A stretch of DNA of 64,000 nucleotides from CALDTK01 sp965215115. Lineage in GTDB: Bacteria > Bacteroidota > Bacteroidia > Chitinophagales > Saprospiraceae. Location of the stretch: contig OZ244050.1 in the NCBI GenBank assembly GCA_965215115.1, positions 3,472,001 through 3,536,000 on the forward strand. Direction: 5' to 3'. The position numbers were made by a program, and so were the translations under genes. Of this stretch, positions 52,563 to 61,184 are shown in pieces (the stretch's first letter is position 1; every line of letters begins with the position of its first letter). The notes beneath the pieces were generated by a model, which saw only the letters and a list, made by a program, of their open reading frames with translations, did not search any database and had not been told where the DNA came from.

Positions 52563-52747
52563 CTGGCGAACGGAACACTTAGCCCCGCGACCGTCGCGTC
52601 CGGGGCTGCGAACGCGCACAGGCTTCGCACACCCGCTTTTCGATTGTTTAACAGTGCTCACCCCCAGCGATTTGCGCGGTGGCGGTGTTGTTTAGACGAC
52701 CGCAAGCCCCTTTCTCACCCCTCCCGTCCACAAAAAACCACCCTTAC

Positions 52748-53617
52748 ATGCGCCAGTTAAAGATTACCAAGTCGATCACCAATCGCGAGAGCCAGTCCCT
52801 CGAGAAGTACCTGCAGGAGATCGGCAAGGTGGACCTCCTCACACCCGAAGAAGAGGTCAGCCTCGCGCAGGCCATCAAGCGCGGTGAGCAAGCCGCCCTC
52901 GAGCAGCTCACGAAGGCCAACCTGCGCTTCGTGGTCTCGGTCGCGAAGCAGTACCAAAACCAGGGTCTGTCGCTGTCGGACCTCATCAACGAGGGCAACC
53001 TCGGCCTCATCAAGGCCGCCCAGCGCTTCGACGAGACGCGGGGCTTCAAGTTCATCTCCTACGCCGTGTGGTGGATCCGCCAGTCGATCCTCCAGGCCCT
53101 CGCCGAGCAGAGCCGCATCGTGCGGCTGCCGCTCAATAAGGTCGGCTCGCTCAACAAGATCAACAAGGCCTTCTCGGAACTCGAGCAGGAGTTCGAGCGC
53201 GAGCCCTCCAGCGAGGAGTTGGCCGAGATGCTCAACATCCCGACGGCCGAGGTCGAGACCACGCTCAGCGTCGCGGCCCGGCACGTATCCATGGATGCGC
53301 CCTTCGTCGAGGGGGAGGACAACTCCCTGCTCGACGTGCTCGACGACAAGAACGAGGAGGGGACCGACCGCTTCCTCGAGTACGGCGAGGGCCTCTCGAC
53401 CGAGATCGAGCGCTCGCTCGGTACCCTCACCGACCGCCAGGCGGACGTCGTGAAGCTGTACTACGGCATCGGCGTCCCGCACCCCCTCAGCCTCGAGGAC
53501 ATCGGCGAGAAGTTCGGCCTCACGCGCGAGCGCGTCCGCCAGATCAAGGACAAGGCGATCAACAAGCTCCGCACGCAGAACAAGTCCAAGCTGCTTAAAA
53601 ATTACCTGGGCGCCTAG
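52748..53617 (+). CDS. rpoD: Primary RNA polymerase sigma factor RpoD/SigA
   Basis: 289 residues, the short form usual in Bacteroidota, lacking the long non-conserved region of Proteobacterial sigma-70. Region 1.2 SLEKYLQEIGKVDLLTPEEE; region 2 NLRFVVSVAKQYQNQGLSLSDLINEGNLGLIKAAQRFD; 2.4 YAVWWIRQSILQALAEQ; region 4.2 LTRERVRQIKDKAINKLR. It recognises the TTG/TAnnTTTG promoters seen in this window. The gene ends in a strong hairpin. Confidence 0.97.
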   Translation: MRQLKITKSITNRESQSLEKYLQEIGKVDLLTPEEEVSLAQAIKRGEQAALEQLTKANLRFVVSVAKQYQNQGLSLSDLINEGNLGLIKAAQRFDETRGFKFISYAVWWIRQSILQALAEQSRIVRLPLNKVGSLNKINKAFSELEQEFEREPSSEELAEMLNIPTAEVETTLSVAARHVSMDAPFVEGEDNSLLDVLDDKNEEGTDRFLEYGEGLSTEIERSLGTLTDRQADVVKLYYGIGVPHPLSLEDIGEKFGLTRERVRQIKDKAINKLRTQNKSKLLKNYLGA

Positions 53618-53657
53618 GCAATCCTTTCCTGAGTTATCGGCTTCGGCCGTTACATTG

Positions 53658-53696
53658 AACGCCCATTCACCCCCCGGGGAGAATGGGCGTTCTCGT
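53658..53696 (+). terminator. Rho-independent terminator of rpoD
   Basis: Perfect 11-bp stem (AACGCCCATTC 53658-53668 / GAATGGGCGTT 53681-53691), 12-nt loop, followed by a short T-rich run. An upstream ATG of the next gene (53683) is inside the stem, hence that start was rejected. Confidence 0.8.
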
Positions 53697-53718
53697 TGAC
53701 GTCCCCCAGATCAGCCCT

Positions 53719-55203
53719 ATGTACCCACACGAAATCACGCCCGTCGACGAGCGCTCCGGCGAACTCGCCGACTGGCGCGAGCGCGAGAAGACGGCGCTCG
53801 ACCTACTCCAGATCACCGGCGAGCTTCGCTTCGACCGCGCGATCGACTTTACGCTGTTCCGGCGGCTCGTGTACGACTGCTCGCCGAGCCAGGTCTTGCA
53901 GGCCCTCCAGCGCAGCCAGGACTACTCCAAGCGGCCCATCCGCATCGACGTGGTCCTCTCGCTCGCCTACGCCGTCGCGCAACTCGAGGACTTGCACACC
54001 TGCAAGATCGACCTCGGGCGGCTCGCGACGGAGTGGCTCAATCGCTCCGGGAGTTTCGGCAACATGGATCGTTTCGTGGTCGACCGCCTCCGGGACCTGC
54101 TCGAGGTCAACCTCGCCGCCGAGGCCGAGCCCGCCGGGGCGGACGTGGTACTCTACGGGTTCGGGCGGATCGGTAGGGTGGTGGCGCGTCAGCTCGCCAT
54201 GCACACCGGGCGGGGCAATCAACTGCGGCTGCGCGCGATCGTCCTGAGTCCGCGACTGGAAGACCGCCACGAGGAACTCAGCAAACGCGCCGCGCTCCTG
54301 CGGTCGGACTCGGTGCACGGCAACTTCGAGGGCATCGTCGAGGTCAGTCACGACGCCGACCACCTGATCATCAACGGTATCTCCGTCAAGGTGTACTGGG
54401 CCGACCGCCCCGACGCCATCGACTACCTCTCGGAGGACATTCGCGACGCACTCCTCATCGACAGCAGTGGCGCGTTCCGCAACCGGAAGGAACTCGCGCT
54501 GCACCTCCGGCCCGGTATTCGGTCGGTGCTCCTGACCGCGCCCGGGGCGGAGGTCCCGAACGTCATCTTCGGGGTCAACCAGGAGAAGTACGACTGGACG
54601 CAGGCGCGGCTCGCCTCGGCGGGCAGTTGTACCACCAACGCCGTGACGCCAATCCTCCTCGCCATCGAGACGAGCTTCGGGATCGCGCGCGCGCACATCA
54701 ACGCCCTCCACGCGTACACCAGCGACCAGAACCTGCTCGACAACTTCCACCACAAGCCCCGCCGCGGCCGCTCCGCCTCGCTCAACATGATCTTGACGAC
54801 CACCGGGGCCGCCGCCGCCATCTCGCAGGCGATCCCCACGCTGCTCGGCAAACTCACCGCGGGCGCCGTCCGCGTGCCCATCGCCTCGGGGAGTCTGGCG
54901 ATCCTGACGATCACCGTCGAGCGCCGCACCAACAGCGACGAGGTCAACGAGGTGATGCGCCAGGCGGCTCTCTACGGACCGATCTGCGAGCAGATCCTCT
55001 ACAGCAACTCCTCGGAGTACGCCTCGAGCAACGTCATCGGCCACACGGCCACCGCCGTCTTCGACGCACCCGCCACGGTGGTGAGCCCCGACGGCTACGG
55101 CATCACGCTACACGTCTGGTACGACAACGAGTTCGGCTACGGCTGCCAGGTGATGCGCCTCGCCAAGCTCATGGCCGGTGTGCACAGGGCGCGCTACATT
55201 TAG
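53719..55203 (+). CDS. Glyceraldehyde-3-phosphate dehydrogenase, long form
   Basis: 494 residues from ATG 53719 (MYPHEITPVDE), chosen because the upstream ATG at 53683 lies in the rpoD terminator. Residues 1-135 form a helical extension absent from standard GAPDH (about 335 residues). The dehydrogenase then shows the nucleotide loop YGFGRIGRVVARQ, catalytic Cys in ASAGSCTTNAVTP, and YDNEFGYGCQVMRLA near the end. Long GAPDHs of this form occur in Flavobacteria and other Bacteroidota. A glycolytic or gluconeogenic role cannot be decided from sequence. The stop codon overlaps a repeat copy beginning at 55203. Confidence 0.9.
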   Translation: MYPHEITPVDERSGELADWREREKTALDLLQITGELRFDRAIDFTLFRRLVYDCSPSQVLQALQRSQDYSKRPIRIDVVLSLAYAVAQLEDLHTCKIDLGRLATEWLNRSGSFGNMDRFVVDRLRDLLEVNLAAEAEPAGADVVLYGFGRIGRVVARQLAMHTGRGNQLRLRAIVLSPRLEDRHEELSKRAALLRSDSVHGNFEGIVEVSHDADHLIINGISVKVYWADRPDAIDYLSEDIRDALLIDSSGAFRNRKELALHLRPGIRSVLLTAPGAEVPNVIFGVNQEKYDWTQARLASAGSCTTNAVTPILLAIETSFGIARAHINALHAYTSDQNLLDNFHHKPRRGRSASLNMILTTTGAAAAISQAIPTLLGKLTAGAVRVPIASGSLAILTITVERRTNSDEVNEVMRQAALYGPICEQILYSNSSEYASSNVIGHTATAVFDAPATVVSPDGYGITLHVWYDNEFGYGCQVMRLAKLMAGVHRARYI

Positions 55204-55218
55204 CTTTCGCCAAAACGC
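55203..55218 (-). repeat. 14/16 repeat copy overlapping the GAPDH stop
   Basis: GCTTTCGCCAAAACGC begins at the last base of the TAG stop codon of the GAPDH gene. Confidence 0.7.
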
Positions 55219-55252
55219 GCTACGGATTCATACTGCTGGAGGGTGGGGGTTA

Positions 55253-55460
55253 AGGGGTGCTTGGGTGCTTGGGTGCTTGGGTGCCTGGGTGCCTGGGTGC
55301 TTGGGTGCTTGGGTGCCTGGGTGCGGTGGTGCCTGGGTGCGGTGGTGCCTAAGTGCCTGGGTGCCTGGGTGCGGTGGTGCCTGGATGCGGTGGTGCCGGG
55401 GTGCTTGGGTGCAGGAGTGCCTAGGTGCCTGGGTGCCTGGGTGCCCACGTGCAATGGTGC
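55253..55460. repeat. 26-copy octamer tandem array
   Basis: Continuous 8-bp units, mostly CTGGGTGC or TTGGGTGC with GGTGGTGC variants, from 55253 to 55460 without phase break. Noncoding; frames open through it are by-products of the 24-bp supercycle. Lies in a 478-bp gap between the GAPDH and CARDB-like genes. Confidence 0.93.
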
Positions 55461-55547
55461 GTCTGTGTCGAACCATCTTGGCCTGACGACATGAGCCTCC
55501 CGCGGACAGGTGGACCGAAAGGTCAAGTGGAACGGTGCGGACTATGC

Positions 55548-55562
55548 GTTTTGGCGAAAGCC
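55548..55562 (+). repeat. 15/16 copy of interspersed repeat, intergenic
   Basis: GTTTTGGCGAAAGCC between the octamer array and the next gene, 59 bp before the exact copy at 55607. Confidence 0.75.
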
Positions 55563-55606
55563 GCGTGCACATAGATCGGCAATCGTCGGGCTCGACTCGC
55601 GACGAG

Positions 55607-55622
55607 GGTTTTGGCGAAAGCC
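55607..55622 (+). repeat. exact copy of interspersed 16-mer, intergenic
   Basis: GGTTTTGGCGAAAGCC in noncoding sequence. It shows that the motif is not driven by a peptide requirement. Confidence 0.85.
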
Positions 55623-55681
55623 CGGAAGCCTCGACGAACCCCCTACAGCTGAGGCTCGACGATCGGTCCGGGCAGCGGTAC

Positions 55682-56704
55682 TCAGAGCTTTAGGAGCAGG
55701 CTCGTTTCGTTGTTGGTCTCATCGCACTCGACGATCACCTGCCCGGGGTCGATCTGCGCCACGACCACACTCGTATACCGAGTCGCGGAGCTGACGTCGA
55801 TGCGTTCGAGGATCGTGATCGTCTCGCCGGTCTCCAATCCGGCATTGAGGCTCGGCCCGAGCCGCGACGATAAGTTGATGCGGGCGATGCGCTGCGAGGC
55901 GTTCGTCACCGAGGTCGCGCCCCCGAGGTAGATGTCGAGACTCGCACCGGCGCCGAGGTCGGCCGTCGTGAGCAAGGCCGGACCCAAGTTCGTGAGCTCG
56001 ATCTGGAGCATGACGCTGCCGCGTTGACGCTGCGTGACCTTCATCGAGGCGGTCGCCAGGTCGGCACAGGGCGAGGGCTCCGCGCGTACCTGCACCTCCG
56101 CCTGGGCATCGGCGACCATCGTCGGCGGGCCAATCGGAGCAATCGGGGCCGCCGAGGCGTAGAGCCTGTCGGTGTCCTTGGCCGGGGTCGACCCGCGGGA
56201 CGTCTTGACGGTCGGAGCGGCCGCTTCCGGGACGTACTCGAAGTCGTCTGTCCTGGCGATGACCTCGTCGACGGATTGGTCTGCAGAGACCCAGAACTCC
56301 AGCCCCGAAGCGCTTTCGGCGACCGGCAACGACAGGTCGCTCCGTAGCAGGGCAGCGCGCAGCGACGCCGCCAGCGGCAGGAAGCCACTTTGCAGGAGGG
56401 CATCCTCGAAGTCGGTCTGGAGCACGTGCTGCGGGAACCCGGGCCCGAGCGTGACGGGGCGGGCGCCGGTGTTGACGGCCGTGAGTCGGAAGAGGTACTT
56501 GTCTTTGCGTTGCTTGAGCAACGCGATGTCGCGCAGGTGCAGCCGGTAGCCCCGGTAGGCGAGGTCCGCCGGGACGAGCGTGTCCGGCAGGAACACGTGC
56601 CCGGGAGCCCGACCCCCCGCGGCGTTCGAGACCGGCGTCGCGGCGCCGGCGGCCCCGGAGGCGAGCAACAGGGCGGCTATTACGTGGAGGCACTTCGGGG
56701 CCAT
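55682..56704 (-). CDS. Exported CARDB-like domain protein
   Basis: 340 residues from ATG 56704 (MAPKCLHVIAALLLASGAAGA), a signal peptide. The C-terminal 110 residues (QRGSVMLQIELTNLGPALLT, ending QVIVECDETNNETSLLLKL) match the CARDB/Ig-type adhesion fold with its terminal DE-x-NN motif. The N-terminal half (YRLHLRDIALLKQRKDKYLFRLTAVNTGARPV) is a second beta-sandwich-like segment. Surface or periplasmic, partner unknown. It is divergently transcribed from the S41 protease gene. Confidence 0.65.
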   Translation of the reverse strand: MAPKCLHVIAALLLASGAAGAATPVSNAAGGRAPGHVFLPDTLVPADLAYRGYRLHLRDIALLKQRKDKYLFRLTAVNTGARPVTLGPGFPQHVLQTDFEDALLQSGFLPLAASLRAALLRSDLSLPVAESASGLEFWVSADQSVDEVIARTDDFEYVPEAAAPTVKTSRGSTPAKDTDRLYASAAPIAPIGPPTMVADAQAEVQVRAEPSPCADLATASMKVTQRQRGSVMLQIELTNLGPALLTTADLGAGASLDIYLGGATSVTNASQRIARINLSSRLGPSLNAGLETGETITILERIDVSSATRYTSVVVAQIDPGQVIVECDETNNETSLLLKL

Positions 56705-56790
56705 AAGCTGGGGCATAACGGTCAAATGTCGCGCCACTCTACGTGCGGCAAAACTGAGCGCGGCATCTTCGCGGCGATTTCCGTGGGCCG

Positions 56791-58392
56791 ATGCCGCCGT
56801 ACCGCATGACCGTTCGCTCTTCTCAACGTCCCTCCTGGCTGGTTTGGTTGCCCCTCGGTGGCGCCGTGTTGCTGACGGTCGGCTTCTTGCTAGGACTGGG
56901 GCTACAGCGACAACCGGGCCCGATGCTTCGCCTCGCCGCGGACGCCGAGGTCGCCCCCAACGCCCTCGGGGTCGGGTCGGTGGAGGAGATCCTGCGCTAC
57001 ATCGAGGCCAAGTACGTAGACCCGATCGAGCGCGACCGGCTCGTCGACCAGTCCATCAACGGACTCCTCGACCAGCTCGACCCCTACTCCGCCTACATTA
57101 GCCCCGAGGAGCTCGCCAATCACCGCGCGCGGCTCAGCGGTACCGTCGAGGGCGCGGGCATCGAACTAGGCATGGTTCGGGACACCGTGACTGTTCTGTC
57201 GGTCCTTGCGGGCAGCCCGGCCGCCGAGGCCGGCGTCGCCGTGTACGACCGTGTCCTCAGCCTCGCGGATTCGACGGTGAGTGGCGTGGGTTACGACATC
57301 GACGCGGTCCAAGACTTGCTCGTCTCCCTGCCGAAGGGCGCCATCGACATCGCGCTGTTCCGCCCGGGACTCGGGCGCCTGCCCGCGGTGTCGCTTCTGC
57401 GGCGTACGCTCACCCTGCCGACCGTGGGTGAGGGCGCACTGTTGCCGGGGGCGGTAGCCTACATTCCGGTGTACCAATTCGCGGACAGTACCTACGAGCA
57501 GTTCATGCACCAGGTCGAGGAGCTCTTCGACCGGCAGGGGGCTCGCCACCTGATCCTCGACCTGCGCGGCAACAGCGGCGGCTACCTCCAGGAGGCCGTC
57601 CAGCTGCTCAGTCAGTTCTTCGAGGACGCGGGTACGCTGTTGGTCTACACCGAGGGACAGCACTCCGCGCGCAAGGATTACAAATCGACGGGCCGGGTCT
57701 TCTTCCCGATCGATGAGTTGGTCGTCCTGATCGACGGCCGCTCGGCGTCGGCGAGCGAGATCGTCGCCGCGGCCGTACAGGACTGGGACCGCGGCACCGT
57801 CGTCGGGCAGGCCTCCTACGGGAAGGGCCTCGTCCAGGAGATGTTCCCGCTCAAGGACCGCGGGGCGCTCCACCTCACGGTCTCCCGCTACTACACGCCC
57901 TCGGGCCGGAGTATCCAGCGCAGTTACGCGCCGGCGGACGTGGCCTCGGCTTCGGGGGCTGCGTCGGGTGCGGCTTCCGCCAAAACGCGAGCCGGGCAAA
58001 CCGCGGGGCCGACCGAGTTCAGGACGGCCGGCGGGAGGAGTGTCTACGGGGGTGAGGGGGTCAAGCCCGACCGCGTCGTGCGGCTCGACAGCGTACAGTA
58101 CCTGCGGACGTTGCCGGGATTGGCGCGCACGATCCGCGAGCTCGAGCTCGAGTTTGCGGAGGGCAATTCACCCTTGCAGCGCCTGTCCCCCGGGTCGCTC
58201 GAGCGCGAGGTAGAGCGTCGGTTGCGCCAGGGGCGCCCGGCCACACAGCCTGCCCTGAACGCCAGCTTGGCGCAAGAACTGAGCTCGCAACTTCGCGCCG
58301 CCGCCTCAGCGGCGCCGCAGCGCCGTCGCGTCGACCGATTGCTGGCGGACCCTTTCGTGAACGAGGCGCTGCGCGTGATAAGGGGGGATTGA
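56791..58392 (+). CDS. S41 family C-terminal processing peptidase
   Basis: 533 residues; start ATG 56791 or 56806. One N-terminal membrane anchor (VWLPLGGAVLLTVGFLLGLGL), a helical segment with LDQLDPYSAYISPEEL, a PDZ domain (GAGIELGMVRDTV, SPAAEAGVAVYD), then the tail-specific protease core: ILDLRGNSGGYLQEAV, the catalytic DGRSASASEIVAAA and GQASYGKGLVQ (Lys of the Ser/Lys dyad). Periplasmic protease. A repeat copy at 57972 encodes SAKT within a Ser/Ala-rich insertion after the core. Followed by the inverted-repeat element. Confidence 0.92.
   Translation: MPPYRMTVRSSQRPSWLVWLPLGGAVLLTVGFLLGLGLQRQPGPMLRLAADAEVAPNALGVGSVEEILRYIEAKYVDPIERDRLVDQSINGLLDQLDPYSAYISPEELANHRARLSGTVEGAGIELGMVRDTVTVLSVLAGSPAAEAGVAVYDRVLSLADSTVSGVGYDIDAVQDLLVSLPKGAIDIALFRPGLGRLPAVSLLRRTLTLPTVGEGALLPGAVAYIPVYQFADSTYEQFMHQVEELFDRQGARHLILDLRGNSGGYLQEAVQLLSQFFEDAGTLLVYTEGQHSARKDYKSTGRVFFPIDELVVLIDGRSASASEIVAAAVQDWDRGTVVGQASYGKGLVQEMFPLKDRGALHLTVSRYYTPSGRSIQRSYAPADVASASGAASGAASAKTRAGQTAGPTEFRTAGGRSVYGGEGVKPDRVVRLDSVQYLRTLPGLARTIRELELEFAEGNSPLQRLSPGSLEREVERRLRQGRPATQPALNASLAQELSSQLRAAASAAPQRRRVDRLLADPFVNEALRVIRGD
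57972..57987 (-). repeat. 14/16 repeat copy in the S41 protease gene
   Basis: GGCTTCCGCCAAAACG, within the insert ASGAASGAASAKT, which suggests local repeat growth. Confidence 0.6.
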
Positions 58393-58405
58393 TTGCTAGC
58401 GTTTT

Positions 58406-58838
58406 GTAACCCCCCCGACCCCCCTTATTCCAGCGTGCGCACACCTTTCGCTCCGCTCGGGTGCGCGCCCGCTGGAACAAGGGGGAGGCGGACGTGGGGG
58501 GGCGCGCTCCGTTGATGGGGCCTGCCCCGCTGCACGCGCCGCCGCACGTGACGATAGCCGGGAGCGTTCGCCTCCCCCCTTGTCCCGGCTTCGCGCGCGA
58601 CGGCACACATGACGACAGCCGGGGGCGTTCGCCTCCCCCCTTGTCCCGGCTTCGCGCGCGACTGCGCACATGACGACAGCCGGGGGCGTTCGCCTCCCCC
58701 CTTGTCCCGGCTTCGCGCGCGACGGCGCACATGACGACAGCCGGGGGCGTTCGCCTCCCCCCTTGTCCCGGCTTCGCGCGCGACTGCGCGGAGCGCGGTC
58801 GCGCGCGAAGCCGGGATAAGGGGGGCTGGGGGGGTTAC
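58406..58838. repeat. Palindrome-bounded element with 4 x 61 bp tandem core
   Basis: 23-bp ends 58406-58428 and 58816-58838 are inverted copies (GTAA-C7-GA-C6-TTAT against its complement, two differences). Inside are a hairpin at about 58420-58490, four 61-bp units from 58545 to 58788 (starts 58545, 58606, 58667, 58728), and a 30-bp-arm hairpin around 58753-58827 that uses the last unit. No transposase. It separates the S41 gene (stop 58392) from the alpha-galactosidase-like gene, whose reading frame runs straight through it. Confidence 0.85.
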
Positions 58839-60485
58839 CCCACGAGTGAAGAGAAGATCATAGCGACGTAGCCCCCAGCAGTGATAGGAGTGCCCTCGGG
58901 GCCGGCGGCTGGTCAAGAGCTCCAGCAGTGACGCCCCCCCAAAGCCAACACTGTGGTCTGTAAAGCTCAAAGTTGCCGCCTCTCCTAATAGAGCTAACCA
59001 CTTTCCCATCCAGCGCACTCTGGCTCTCGGCCACCCCAACCAACTACATCGTCCGCGATAGCCGCAGACTTCGCCACCCGCTCCGGCTAGTCTCCTGGCG
59101 TGTTCGATTGGGTCGTGGAGCGCCACCTCTACCCGCTGCCAGTAGCTTCGGGGCAGAGCGTGGGTTGCCCCTGGGGCAAATCGTACGTCCGCACGTGTCG
59201 GTAGGGGAAGGTCGAATACGGCGACCGAAATGTCGGCGGACGACGGTGGGGCGAAGTAATCGGAAGCTGGTCGTTTGGCCCGGGGGTGGCTCGCCCTGAT
59301 GATGTCTCCGTAGTCTACGTGACGTGGCGGGAGGCCAGGGAAGAGCGGTGGTTGCCAGGAACCCGCCGCGAAGCCGTGACGAGGATGGCGCCGTGGGTCC
59401 CGCACGAGGAAGCTCCAGTCGGCTAGGTAGGCTGCCGGGAGGTCGGAGTTTACGAATACCGCGCCGGGCAGTGTGTCCGAGATTAGCGCGAGGCCGCGGT
59501 GGAGGTGTTCGGCTTCCGCACCGACTACGGGCCGCTCGGGGTGCGAGAGGGCGGCGAGGCCCTCGAGGTCGAAATAGGAGAAGCCGAGGTCTCGCAGGCC
59601 CAAGAAACCCTGGGTCAGGGAACTTTCGGCCTCCTTGGTCCAGGCGCGCAGGAGGTGCGCGCGTCGACCGAGTGCCGCGCACCAGGCCGCTCGCTGCTCG
59701 ACGTATTCGGGACGCGCGACGCTTACAGCGGCAGGCGGACCAACGTCGTAGGCACCTCCGGCCTCGGTCCAGTGGAAAGGCGCGAGCGATATCCCGGGCC
59801 TCAGACCAGACGCGTGGCAGGTTTTGGCGAAAGCCGCCAGTCGCGCCCCCTCCGCGGCGAGCGCTCGGTGGGACCCGAGACTCAGCGTAAGGTCGAGCCA
59901 CGCCGTCCCGATTCCTAACTCGGGGACGAAGCTCGCCAGGAGGATCTCCCGCTGATGGGCCGCGTCGAGGCGGAGGAAGCCTGCGCCGAGCCGTAGCGAT
60001 GCGGATGCCGAAGTATGGGTACCAACCTCTGAGGCGAGCTGGTCGGGCCTTGCGCTGGCCGCGAGGTGAAGGATCGGTATACTATGACCGATTGGCCGGT
60101 CCCCGTAAATCCGTTCCGACTGCACCCCGGCTTCGCTCGTGACGAAGTGGGTGTAGGCCGTCGATTCGTCCACACTGCGCACGTAGAGGTCTGGCCCGGC
60201 CGGGCGCCCGAGACGCACCTCTCGGTAGGAGCGCCCGCCGGTAGGCTTGCCCGGTAGGTGGGTTGGGGCCCAAGAGAGGTGTACGGCCCGTAGGCGTAGC
60301 CCGTCAACCTTGGGGTGTAAGGTGACGAGCACCGTGGCTCGCGTGGCGGAGGCCTCGCAGTCGAGCGTCAGGAAGGAGGCATCGGTCGCGTGGTAGTCCG
60401 ACGTCAATGCGCAGTCGTGACCCGACCCGTCGGCGAAGGTCACTCTGAGACGGCCGCTCCGCAGGGTATCCTCGACCGGCGGCAC
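58425..60485 (-). CDS. Alpha-galactosidase-like (GH36-type) protein, 3' end running into repeats
   Basis: 686 residues from GTG 60485, which overlaps the TAG of tsaC by one base. A TIM-barrel-like middle is suggested by LGIGTAWLDLTL, ASGLRPGISLAPFHW and LGFSYFDLEGLAALS, as in clan-D alpha-galactosidases; a canonical nucleophile motif (K-x-D) is replaced here by FDLEG. No signal peptide. From about residue 550 the protein becomes Arg/Gly/Ala-rich because the frame continues into the 61-bp repeats (TRGEANAPG repeats). The natural C-terminus is therefore uncertain, and a frame switch near 59040 is possible. Exact repeat copy at 59820 (AFAKT). Confidence 0.5.
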   Translation of the reverse strand: MPPVEDTLRSGRLRVTFADGSGHDCALTSDYHATDASFLTLDCEASATRATVLVTLHPKVDGLRLRAVHLSWAPTHLPGKPTGGRSYREVRLGRPAGPDLYVRSVDESTAYTHFVTSEAGVQSERIYGDRPIGHSIPILHLAASARPDQLASEVGTHTSASASLRLGAGFLRLDAAHQREILLASFVPELGIGTAWLDLTLSLGSHRALAAEGARLAAFAKTCHASGLRPGISLAPFHWTEAGGAYDVGPPAAVSVARPEYVEQRAAWCAALGRRAHLLRAWTKEAESSLTQGFLGLRDLGFSYFDLEGLAALSHPERPVVGAEAEHLHRGLALISDTLPGAVFVNSDLPAAYLADWSFLVRDPRRHPRHGFAAGSWQPPLFPGLPPRHVDYGDIIRASHPRAKRPASDYFAPPSSADISVAVFDLPLPTRADVRFAPGATHALPRSYWQRVEVALHDPIEHARRLAGAGGEVCGYRGRCSWLGWPRARVRWMGKWLALLGEAATLSFTDHSVGFGGASLLELLTSRRPRGHSYHCWGLRRYDLLFTRGVTPPAPLIPASRATALRAVAREAGTRGEANAPGCRHVRRRARSRDKGGGERPRLSSCAQSRAKPGQGGRRTPPAVVMCAVAREAGTRGEANAPGYRHVRRRVQRGRPHQRSAPPHVRLPLVPAGAHPSGAKGVRTLE
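59820..59835 (+). repeat. exact copy of interspersed 16-mer
   Basis: GGTTTTGGCGAAAGCC, AFAKT on the coding strand of the glycosidase-like gene. Confidence 0.85.
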
Positions 60486-61054
60486 TACTCGCGCACGGGT
60501 TCGAGCTCGTTGCTGTCGTTCCAGCGCGCGATGACGCTCGGCTCGGAGGCGGTCTTGTCGCGCTGGCGGTAGCGCACCACGTGGTCGGCCGCCGAGAGCA
60601 CCTCCGAGGAGATTTCCCCGAAGTAGGTCGGGAACGCCTCGCCCTTGCGATTGGCCGAGGTGGACACGATGGGCCGTCCGAAGCGCGAGATCAACTCCTT
60701 GCAGTAGGGGTCGCGCGTGATGCGGATGGCGCAGGAGCCGTCCGCGGCGAGGGCCCCGGCGGCGATGCCGTCAACCCGCTCGTAGATCATCGTGAGGGGC
60801 CGGCGGTGGAGCTCTAGGACGGTCTGGAGGCGGGGGTGGAGGGCCGGGACGTACCTGAGCAGGGTCTCGAGGCTATCGACGAGGCATACTAGGCCCTGGC
60901 CGGCGGGGCGTTCCTTGAAGGTCAGCACGCGTTGGACGGCCTCGGGGTTGGTTGCGTCGCACCCGATACCCCAGACGGTGTCGGTCGGGTACACGATCAT
61001 CTTCCCGGCTTCGAGGGCGGAGAGGGTTTCTCCGAGCAAATACAAATCGTCCAA
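60485..61054 (-). CDS. Threonylcarbamoyl-AMP synthase, Sua5/YciO/YrdC family
   Basis: 189 residues, the short TsaC-like form. Makes threonylcarbamoyl-AMP for t6A modification of tRNAs reading ANN codons. Motifs: YPTDTVWGIGCDATNPEAV, FKERPAGQGLVCLV and STSANRKGEAFPTYF (the ATP/threonine-binding SxN). Complete without the Sua5 C-terminal domain. Couples to the downstream glycosidase-like gene by overlapping stop and start (TAG/GTG). Confidence 0.9.
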   Translation of the reverse strand: MDDLYLLGETLSALEAGKMIVYPTDTVWGIGCDATNPEAVQRVLTFKERPAGQGLVCLVDSLETLLRYVPALHPRLQTVLELHRRPLTMIYERVDGIAAGALAADGSCAIRITRDPYCKELISRFGRPIVSTSANRKGEAFPTYFGEISSEVLSAADHVVRYRQRDKTASEPSVIARWNDSNELEPVRE

Positions 61055-61184
61055 GGCTTAAATTTTTCGTAAAGGTCGCGCCTTTGTCCGTTTTTAGCGC
61101 CGACGGCGGCGGAGATACCGGCACGACGTAATTTCAGCGACCGAACTTGCCGCCCCGCCGCCCCTGCCCACCTTAGCCCTCCGT

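Noticed and set aside
53683..53718. Upstream ATG of the GAPDH gene
   Set aside because: It lies within the rpoD terminator stem.
55253..55460. Octamer array considered as CRISPR or coding repeat
   Set aside because: No spacers, unit only 8 bp, no cas genes; frames read through but encode simple Leu/Gly/Trp repeats.
58545..58788. 61-bp tandem considered as CRISPR
   Set aside because: The whole unit is repeated, there are no unique spacers and no cas genes.
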